Below, in pieces: positions 32,525 to 39,301 of a stretch of DNA of 39,301 nucleotides. Below the pieces are notes generated by a model, which did no database searches, was not told the DNA's origin, and was given only the letters and a program-made list of their open reading frames with translations. The number at the start of each line of letters is the position of its first letter. The stretch's first letter is position 1. The stretch is from NCBI RefSeq assembly GCF_900167005.1, contig NZ_FUXW01000020.1:1-39301 (forward strand). Reading direction: 5' to 3'. A program made the position numbers and the translations under genes. The stretch is from Butyricicoccus pullicaecorum DSM 23266. Lineage in GTDB: Bacteria > Bacillota > Clostridia > Oscillospirales > Butyricicoccaceae.

Positions 32525-35500
32525 ATGAAATGGTATCATCGGGCGTTGTCAGGCGTACTGGCCGCGTCAATGGGCGTTGGACTGCTGGGCAGCCTGCCGC
32601 AGGCGGCAGCGGTCAGCACTGTCAGCGCGGGAAAGAGCGCGGCTGGAACGACCGGGGCGACCGGCGAAATTCAGGCTACGATTCGTCTGGATTATCCGAT
32701 TTCCAGTCAAAAATTACAGGAAATCGGCGCAAAACTGACCCTGTTTCAGGGCGACAAGCCAATTGCGACCGGCGATCTCAGTCAGGACAGCACGCTGACC
32801 TTCTCTGACGGCACGACGGCATCGGGTAAGGTGTCGCAGCGCACCACCGATCAGACGGTAAACTACATCGACGTGAACATTCGCGGTCTGTCTGCACAAG
32901 AAGATGAGAATACTTATCATCTGAAATTTGAAGCAGAAGGTTTTAAGACGTACGAGAGCGACGAACTCACGCTGTCGCAGTACTCCAAGGGCATTGTTCT
33001 GGGTACGGGCGACGCGACGTTCACCCAGGGCGATCTGAACGGTGACAACGCGATCAACACGAGCGACGTTGACATCGTCAAGAGCAAGCTGAGCACCAAC
33101 GACAGCAAGACCGACTTAAATGGTGACGGCAAGGTCGACATCTACGACCTCGCGGCAGTCACCATGGCGTCGGGCGCGACCGGTGAGGCACAGCTGTTCA
33201 ACACCACGGTCATTACGGCCAAGGTCGTAGACACCGCAACGGTTGCGGCTGAGATTGAGAGTAAGGTGGAGGTCAAATCCGGCAACGTCGCTTCGCTGTT
33301 CACCGATGATGGTCAGGCGGTCACGCTGATGCCCAAGAGCGGCGCGAGCGAGCTGGAACTTCCCATTCCGCTGGCACAGTCGGCGCAGGAGAGCGGCGTT
33401 GAGATGGAGCAGGTCTCCATCGTCAGCTCGACGGCCAACCCGGTTGAAAAGGGTACGGTCATAGCCGAGCTGGTCAACGGCGAGACCATTGAGGTTCCCT
33501 TCGATCACAGCAACCCGGACGGCGTGCTTGCCATGCAGGTGCGCGATGACGGCCGCAAGACGGTCACCATCTCGCTCGGCCAGCGCGTACCGGTCAAGAA
33601 GATCACCATTAAGGTCGAGGTCAAGGACAACCAGCCGGTTGTCGTTGAGCAGATCAAGTTCGTACAGGACATCGTGCCCGAGGAACCGGCAGTCGAGGAC
33701 GTACAGGTCAAGAACGTTCAGGCAACCGCAGGCACCAAGCAGGTCACCCTGACCTGGGATGCCTTCCCGAACATCACCGGATATAAGATCTACTACGGCA
33801 CGAGCGCGGACAAGCTGACCAGCACGGTCGAGACCGAGCAGACCACCTACACGGTCGGAAATCTGGAAAACCTCAAGACCTATTACTTTGCGGTCGCGCC
33901 GATCTCCAACGCAGGCGGTCAGACCTGGGAGGGCGGCAAGTCCAAGGTCGTCAATGCAACACCGCAGCCGAACAGTGTACCCGACAAGCCGGACTCTGTC
34001 ACGGTCACCCCGGGCGATGGGTTCCTGACGGTCACTTGGAAGCCGGGCAAGGATACGGTTTCCAGCCGTGTCCAGTACCGCGTCAAGGGCGAGGGCGAAT
34101 TTACCGTTCTGCCGAGCTCTTACCAGTCTTCCGCGACCATCACCGGTCTGGAAAACGACGTGACCTACGAGGTACAGGTATTCGGTGTCAACAGCAAGGG
34201 CAACGGCCCGGTGTCGCTGACCGCGGAGGGTACACCCAAGCTGTCCGAGATCGAAGGCCCCAAGCTGCCGACGGTCAACCGTCTGGACAACAGCGTTATT
34301 ACCAGCGCGACCTATCCGACGAGCAATGTACACTGGGGCCTGAGCCGCGGTGAGCTGCCCAAGTCGGTCTACGACGGCAATTATAACACCGGCTGGATCG
34401 CACGGACCTGGTCGGAGAGCAGAGCGTTCACCTTTACCTTCGATCAGGAATATGAGATGAACTATCTCATCTACGTACCCGATCTGCGCAACGACCCGGA
34501 GAAGTCCGGCAAGCGTTACCGCGACTACTTTGATTCGTTCAACATGTGGATCAACGGCGAGCGTGTCACCAATGTCTCCTTTGAAAAGGGCAAAGACAAT
34601 ACCTACTTCATCGTAAAGTTCCCCAAGAGCACGGTAAAATCGCTGACCGTCGAGGCAAGCCAGTGGGCAGGCGCGGGCAACCTGAGCCTGACCGAAGTCG
34701 CGTTCTATGAGTACGGCGATCTGGACGATTCGATCACCGCACTGTTCGCAAACGACAGCCACACTGCACTGGCAGAGGGTGTCGATCAGGACAAGATTGA
34801 TGCGCTGCGCGCTCGCGCAAGCGATGCAGATGCTTACTATGTAAACCGTGAGGTTCTGCTCGACGAGCTGAATAACGCACAGCAGCTGCTCGAAAAGAAG
34901 GATAGCGAGCTGAACGTGCGCACCGGCTTTACCTCGCGCACCGCTTCGGCAGACGGCAAGTACGGCCAGTCGGCTTCGGCACTCCAGCCGCTCGGCCTGT
35001 CGGCACTGTCCAACCAGTCCATCTCGCTCTACGTTGAGGGCGTACAGGAAGGCGACAGCATCAAGCTCGTCCAGTGGCAGCAGTATTCCGAGACCAGCGC
35101 AACCACCAAGAGCTACGAACTGCACAACGGCCGCAATCGCATCTGGCTGAGCCAGATTGGCAACAGCGGTTCGGGTGAGCGCGGCGGTTCGCTGTATATC
35201 GAGTACAGCGGCTCGAACGCCGACGGCATCAAGATTCAGGTGCGCGATACTTCGGCAAACAAAAATGTAATTACCCAAATCCCTTACCTTAACATACAGC
35301 CGTCTCAGTGGTACGACAAGAGCGAGAGCGAGCGCAAGGCGCTGCTCACGCCTTACGTCGAGGCGCTCAAGGCACATGTTTCCAGCCTGAGCTTCCCGAA
35401 TGAAACGGCAAGAAAGACCAACACCAGAAACGTGACCGAGATTGCAACGCCCAGCGTGCTGCTGTCTCTGCCTGCCGATCAGGTGCTGGCCGGCCTGGGC

Positions 35501-37828
35501 GGTGCAAGCGCATCGACCGAGGATATGACAAATCAGCTCTACCGTGCGCTTGTCGCATGGGAGCAGCTGATCTTCCTGGCAAACAAGACCCAGGGTATCA
35601 TCTCTGCCGATCAGGCGTTTGATTCCTACCAGTATCCCATGCAGACCCGTCAGAACATCCGCTTCTCTCGTCTGTTCTCGGGTGCGTTCATGTTCGCGGC
35701 TGGCAGCTATGTCGGCATCGACTACAACGAGACCCGTGCGATGGTGACCGGCTACCCGCTTGGTCAGACCGGTGCGGGCGGTATCGACTCTGACGATGTA
35801 AACGGCCTGTACGGCTGGGGCATCGCGCACGAGATCGGTCATAACATGGACAAGATCGGTTACGCCGAGATCACCAACAACATTTACTCGCTGGTTGCAC
35901 AGACCGCGGACACCGAAAACATGACCGGCGCGTCCCGTCTGGAAGGCATGTACCCGGACATCTTCAACAAGACTGCACTGGGCAAGCCCGGTCAGGCAGG
36001 CAATGTCTTTGTACAGCTTGGCATGTACTGGCAGCTGCACCTCGCATACGACGGTGAGGGCAACGCACTCAAGGGCGCAGGTTCGCTGGACTTCTTCAAC
36101 GAATTCTTCAAGAAGTGGAAGGCAGGAGAGCACAGCGGCGCATCCAAGGATGACCGTATCGCGCTGATCGCATCCGAAATCACCGGCAAGAACCTGACCG
36201 AGTTCTTCACCCGCTGGGGTATGGAGCTCAGCGAGAGCACCAAGAGCACCCTGTCCTCGTACGGTGAGGAAGAGCGTGAGATCTGGTACCTGAGCGACCA
36301 GTCGCGCCGCGACCGCCTGGCAGGCGAGTCCAAGGCTTTGATGACTGCATCTGTCTATGCGGAAGTCAAGGACGATACCAATGTCCAGCTGACCATTACG
36401 GTTTCGGACGATGCTGACCGCGTGCAGGGCTATGAGATCCTGCGCAATGGCACCCCGATCGCCTTCCTGATGGGCAACGGTGAGGCGACCCAGACCTATA
36501 CTGATTCGGTCGGTGCAGCCAACAACATGGCGCTGAGCTACTCGGTGCGCGTCATCGACAAGCTGGGCTATGAGGTTGCAGACGCACATGCGTCCGACGT
36601 ACGCATCTCCTACGATAAGACCATCGATCCGGGCGAGTACACGATCACCCGCGACGAGGAAACCGGCAATGTGCTGATTACGGTCAAGGATCAGACCCGT
36701 CTGCTGTCTGTTTCCGGTATCAAGATCACCGGCAACCATGTTCCGAGCACTGGTACCCTGATGGTACTGGTATCGGACAAGGTTCATGAGATCCCGACCA
36801 CACAGCCCACCGAGAGCATCCCGATGACCGCTCTCGTACCGGCAACCACCATTGTTCCCGAAGGAGAGAAGACCGAAACCACCGAGACTACTCCGGAGAC
36901 TACGCCGGAGACCACCCCGGAGGCAGGTGCGGAGGGTGCACAGAATGAGGATGCTGTGACCAACCAGCCGGCAGCCGAGGAAGGCAGCACGGCAGTCGAG
37001 CAGCCGAACGAGCAGCCGACAGTCGATACGACCCAGCCGACGGAGGACAAGGTCGAAGATACCGACGTGGTTGATCTGGAGAATGAAGCAGTACCGCTGG
37101 CAGGCCTTGGCGAGGTGGAAGTACAGGGCGACTGGACGATTGCCAAGATGGGCAGCTTTACGGTCAACGAGTCGAGCGATCCCACCCACTCGTTCCTGAC
37201 TTACTTCAACAAGCCGGGTGTACAGGATACCCGTATCTGGATGTACGACGCAAAGCAGATCGCGATTTCGGGCATTCCGTCCGACGTTGCACTCGAGGAT
37301 ATCCACCTGCTCGACTACCCGGGTGACAACATCGCCTTCACTGAGGGCGCGTCCATCGGTGTGCTGGGTCAGGATTACACCTACGAGACGACCGAGGGCA
37401 CCGAGAAGATTCCGGCTGGTACCATCGTCGTAACCGGCAGCTACCGCGGCGACCCGCTGTACAACAGCGTGCGCATCGTTGGCAAGATGCAGAGCATGAT
37501 GCCGGGTTCGAGTGCGGCACCGACCGTATCTGAACGCACGCTTTCGGGTGAGACGCTGCTGTTTGCTGAAATCCCGGAGGACGGCGCAGTCAGCACCATC
37601 AGCGACGGTTTCTTCCTGTTCATCCCCGCCGATCAGGAGGCCTTCAAGAAGGTCAACGAGGACCACGAGGATAATCACGGTGCAAATAACGAGGTTATCA
37701 TCGAGTTCAAGGCACAGATGTGGCGTGCAGTTGACGTTGAGGGTCACGATCCCCGCATGACCAGTGATACGGTATTCATCAGCGTACCGCGCTATGAGAG
37801 CATGCCGAATATCATTCTGGCAGAGTAA
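32525..37828 (+). CDS. Secreted M60-like (enhancin-type) peptidase with dockerin and Fn3 modules
   Basis: A 1767-residue exoenzyme. A signal peptide (1-33) precedes a beta-rich region (about 45-165), a dockerin type I pair ('GDLNGDNAINTSDVD' at ~169 and 'TDLNGDGKVDIYDLA'), a further module, two Fn3 domains (about 390-580), a discoidin-like region (about 590-740), a helical FIVAR-like stretch (about 745-800) and an M60 peptidase (about 800-1250) with HEIGH at 1102-1106 and a downstream Glu at 1115 in 'EITNN', the gluzincin zinc site. A Fn3-like segment, a Thr/Pro/Glu-rich linker (~1450-1515) and an unrecognised tail follow. M60 enzymes cleave mucin-type glycoproteins. The dockerin would attach it to a cohesin partner. 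ATG 32525 is chosen for the signal peptide; the frame runs further upstream without one. Confidence 0.92.
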   Translation: MKWYHRALSGVLAASMGVGLLGSLPQAAAVSTVSAGKSAAGTTGATGEIQATIRLDYPISSQKLQEIGAKLTLFQGDKPIATGDLSQDSTLTFSDGTTASGKVSQRTTDQTVNYIDVNIRGLSAQEDENTYHLKFEAEGFKTYESDELTLSQYSKGIVLGTGDATFTQGDLNGDNAINTSDVDIVKSKLSTNDSKTDLNGDGKVDIYDLAAVTMASGATGEAQLFNTTVITAKVVDTATVAAEIESKVEVKSGNVASLFTDDGQAVTLMPKSGASELELPIPLAQSAQESGVEMEQVSIVSSTANPVEKGTVIAELVNGETIEVPFDHSNPDGVLAMQVRDDGRKTVTISLGQRVPVKKITIKVEVKDNQPVVVEQIKFVQDIVPEEPAVEDVQVKNVQATAGTKQVTLTWDAFPNITGYKIYYGTSADKLTSTVETEQTTYTVGNLENLKTYYFAVAPISNAGGQTWEGGKSKVVNATPQPNSVPDKPDSVTVTPGDGFLTVTWKPGKDTVSSRVQYRVKGEGEFTVLPSSYQSSATITGLENDVTYEVQVFGVNSKGNGPVSLTAEGTPKLSEIEGPKLPTVNRLDNSVITSATYPTSNVHWGLSRGELPKSVYDGNYNTGWIARTWSESRAFTFTFDQEYEMNYLIYVPDLRNDPEKSGKRYRDYFDSFNMWINGERVTNVSFEKGKDNTYFIVKFPKSTVKSLTVEASQWAGAGNLSLTEVAFYEYGDLDDSITALFANDSHTALAEGVDQDKIDALRARASDADAYYVNREVLLDELNNAQQLLEKKDSELNVRTGFTSRTASADGKYGQSASALQPLGLSALSNQSISLYVEGVQEGDSIKLVQWQQYSETSATTKSYELHNGRNRIWLSQIGNSGSGERGGSLYIEYSGSNADGIKIQVRDTSANKNVITQIPYLNIQPSQWYDKSESERKALLTPYVEALKAHVSSLSFPNETARKTNTRNVTEIATPSVLLSLPADQVLAGLGGASASTEDMTNQLYRALVAWEQLIFLANKTQGIISADQAFDSYQYPMQTRQNIRFSRLFSGAFMFAAGSYVGIDYNETRAMVTGYPLGQTGAGGIDSDDVNGLYGWGIAHEIGHNMDKIGYAEITNNIYSLVAQTADTENMTGASRLEGMYPDIFNKTALGKPGQAGNVFVQLGMYWQLHLAYDGEGNALKGAGSLDFFNEFFKKWKAGEHSGASKDDRIALIASEITGKNLTEFFTRWGMELSESTKSTLSSYGEEEREIWYLSDQSRRDRLAGESKALMTASVYAEVKDDTNVQLTITVSDDADRVQGYEILRNGTPIAFLMGNGEATQTYTDSVGAANNMALSYSVRVIDKLGYEVADAHASDVRISYDKTIDPGEYTITRDEETGNVLITVKDQTRLLSVSGIKITGNHVPSTGTLMVLVSDKVHEIPTTQPTESIPMTALVPATTIVPEGEKTETTETTPETTPETTPEAGAEGAQNEDAVTNQPAAEEGSTAVEQPNEQPTVDTTQPTEDKVEDTDVVDLENEAVPLAGLGEVEVQGDWTIAKMGSFTVNESSDPTHSFLTYFNKPGVQDTRIWMYDAKQIAISGIPSDVALEDIHLLDYPGDNIAFTEGASIGVLGQDYTYETTEGTEKIPAGTIVVTGSYRGDPLYNSVRIVGKMQSMMPGSSAAPTVSERTLSGETLLFAEIPEDGAVSTISDGFFLFIPADQEAFKKVNEDHEDNHGANNEVIIEFKAQMWRAVDVEGHDPRMTSDTVFISVPRYESMPNIILAE

Positions 37829-37885
37829 CAGAAATTAGGATTTTAGAGTAAGCATATAGGATTTTGTGAAGAAATGGAGGACGCG

Positions 37886-39208
37886 ATGAAGCGTTGGATG
37901 AAAACAAGTATCTGCGCGCTGACCCTGGGCGCGATGCTCCCGATGACCGCGTTCGCGGCGGAGCTGTCGATCTCCTTTGACAAACAGGGCACGAGTGCTA
38001 CGGCGGTACTGACCGATGTGGGCACCGATCGTTATGCGGCGGAGGTCACCTTCCAGGTGACCAACACCGCCGACATCCAGTTTGCCGGAACGGCGGACAC
38101 GCATGCGATGACGGTGGACGGCTCTGCCGGAACGGTCACCCTGTACGCAGCGTCGCGCACTCCGCTGACGGCGGCGGACGGGTCGCTCAAACTGGGCACG
38201 CTGTCGGTTGTCGCGGGCACTGAGGTCAAGCAGGTCACCGGTGCGGTTGTACTCGACCGCACGCTTGGCCGCACCGAGTACGCCGATGTCTCGCTCTCGG
38301 TTACCCGTGACCAGGACGGTTCGGACAACGGCTCGAATGGTTCGGACAATGGCACCGGCGGTGATAACTCCACCAGCGGTTCGACTGGCGGCTCGTCGGG
38401 CGGCGCATCCCACCCGGAGGCCGGAAACACCACTGATTCGAACAAGGACCGTACCCCGGAGGTATCGGTCGACGGCAAGGGCGGTAAGGTCAAGGCCGAC
38501 AGCGACGGCACGGTCACCATCACCCCGGATGACGGCTACCGCATCGCAAAGATTCTGGTCAACGGCAAGGAAGTGGACATCGAGAACAAGCTGACTGGCT
38601 TAAAGTCCACCGATGAGGTTGTCGTTACCTTTGAGAAGATCGAGGAGACCACCAAGCCTACCGTATCGTTCACCGACGTGCAGCCGACCGACTGGTACGC
38701 CGAAGCTGTAACCTACGCGGTTGAAAACGGTCTGTTCCAGGGCACCAGCGCGACGACTTTTGAGCCCAATGCCAATATGAACCGCGCCATGCTGGTCACC
38801 GTGCTCTACCGTATGTCGGGCGAGCAGGCAAAGGCTGATACCGCGTTCGGCGACGTCGCACAGAACGCATGGTACGCCGAGGCTGTGGCATGGGCAAAGA
38901 CCAACGGTATCGTCTCTGGCGTGAGCGCAACCCAGTTTGCACCGAACCAGAACGTCACCCGCGAGCAGATGGCAGCAATTCTGTACCGTTACGCACAGTA
39001 TAAGGGTCAGGAGACCGGTAACGCGGACGCAAACCTTGCAGCGTTTGCAGATGCAAATACCGTGTCGAGCTACGCTGTCCCGGCAATGAATTGGGCGGTT
39101 AAGAACGGCCTGATTTCGGGTACGAGCACGACAACCCTCAGCCCGAATGGCTCGGCAACCCGCGCACAGGTCGCAACGATTTTGATGCGCTATCAGAAAA
39201 ACGCCTAA
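37886..39208 (+). CDS. SLH-domain surface protein with a possible cohesin-like domain
   Basis: A 440-residue secreted protein: a signal peptide (1-22, 'MTAFAAE' cleavage region), a beta-rich domain (about 23-145) in which 'AEVTFQVTNTADIQFAG...LKLGTLSV' resembles a cohesin-type sandwich, a Gly/Ser/Asn/Asp-rich linker (about 146-185), a small beta segment (KVKADSDGTVTITPDDGY), and three SLH repeats (about 261-440: FTDVQPTDWYAEAV, FGDVAQNAWYAEAV, FADANTVSSYAVPAM) that anchor proteins to pyruvylated wall polymer. ATG 37886 has GGAGG; ATG 37874 overlaps that site and is rejected. It follows the dockerin-carrying M60 gene by 57 bases. A scaffold-and-enzyme pair is a tempting reading; the cohesin call is tentative. 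Confidence 0.85.
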   Translation: MKRWMKTSICALTLGAMLPMTAFAAELSISFDKQGTSATAVLTDVGTDRYAAEVTFQVTNTADIQFAGTADTHAMTVDGSAGTVTLYAASRTPLTAADGSLKLGTLSVVAGTEVKQVTGAVVLDRTLGRTEYADVSLSVTRDQDGSDNGSNGSDNGTGGDNSTSGSTGGSSGGASHPEAGNTTDSNKDRTPEVSVDGKGGKVKADSDGTVTITPDDGYRIAKILVNGKEVDIENKLTGLKSTDEVVVTFEKIEETTKPTVSFTDVQPTDWYAEAVTYAVENGLFQGTSATTFEPNANMNRAMLVTVLYRMSGEQAKADTAFGDVAQNAWYAEAVAWAKTNGIVSGVSATQFAPNQNVTREQMAAILYRYAQYKGQETGNADANLAAFADANTVSSYAVPAMNWAVKNGLISGTSTTTLSPNGSATRAQVATILMRYQKNA

Positions 39209-39238
39209 ACCACCGCACCCCTAACTGAAAGTTTCGCC

Positions 39239-39300
39239 AGCCTTTTCAAAGGCTGCGGGTTCTCAGGGCAGAGCCCTGAGCCGGACTCCGCAGAGTCCGG
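39239..39300. repeat. Three tandem hairpins (interspersed palindromic element, cut by window end)
   Basis: AGCCTTT/AAAGGCT (39239-39254), CTCAGGGC/GCCCTGAG (39262-39280) and CCGGACTC/GAGTCCGG (39281-39300), each a perfect palindrome, follow each other directly after the SLH gene. Runs of adjoining hairpins of this kind are typical of REP-like elements in Oscillospiraceae-like genomes. The first could also end the SLH transcript. Confidence 0.6.
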
Positions 39301-39301
39301 A

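Noticed and set aside
33116-37747. Very long antisense frame (over 1500 codons) opposite the M60 peptidase gene
   Set aside because: It mirrors the coding frame of a clearly identified secreted peptidase; the product is low-complexity-like with no signal or family, and there is no ribosome site. It is a by-product of codon bias.

Overview
The window looks like a chromosomal segment of a gut-type Clostridia (Bacillota), most likely in the Oscillospiraceae/Butyricicoccaceae neighbourhood. The reasons are strong AGGAGG-type ribosome sites, moderately high GC, an SLH-anchored surface protein beside a dockerin-carrying M60 peptidase, and a VanRS-like two-component pair. The genus is an inference; there is no rRNA or housekeeping marker here to fix it.

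Left part (about 1-10800) is accessory and mobile-element-like. It begins with a DUF960 gene, a zinc-finger amidoligase, a class II glutamine amidotransferase and a 22-residue acidic peptide, all in one tight operon. Two complete, related tyrosine recombinases follow. Between them, on the opposite strand, lies an 873-residue protein I do not recognise. The second recombinase overlaps an unrecognised 545-residue protein, and a compact RecQ-type helicase follows under its own promoter. A nucleotidyltransferase plus HTH pair with a perfect consensus promoter (10856-11982) resembles a toxin-antitoxin or abortive-infection module.

The centre (12062-28207) is the most striking part: about 16 kb that reads as one signalling or conflict system. 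It encodes an FHA protein, a large HTH protein, a possible degenerate vWA protein, a vWA (TerY-like) protein, a Ser/Thr-kinase-like protein, a PP2C phosphatase, a second short kinase-like protein, a GTPase-associated (GAP1-like) protein, a zinc-ribbon TRAFAC-type GTPase and a membrane-anchored lipoprotein with a vWA-like MIDAS. It also encodes a 1024-residue protein that looks like an inactivated superfamily-1 helicase with a degenerate nuclease tail, and a KptA/Tpt1 RNA 2'-phosphotransferase. Promoters in two divergent gaps (17767-17873 and 24346-24571), plus one before the FHA gene, split it into five transcription units. The kinase/phosphatase/vWA core matches the TerY-P triad idea, and the GTPase/GAP1 pair matches GTPase-centred conflict systems. 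The proposed logic is inference: a cell-surface sensor and phospho-threonine signalling control a GTPase, with a nucleic-acid-related output (helicase-like protein, KptA).

The right part (28474-39301) looks like core or surface-associated chromosome: a strong terminator, tRNA-Leu(UAA), a FlK-like hotdog thioesterase, an OmpR-type regulator with a multi-pass histidine kinase, a 1767-residue secreted M60 (enhancin/mucin-type) peptidase with dockerin and Fn3 modules, and a secreted protein with a possible cohesin-like domain and three SLH repeats. The window ends in three back-to-back hairpins that look like an interspersed palindromic element. The tRNA-Leu 3' end facing the accessory block is a plausible island boundary, but no duplicated att sequence is visible in the window.
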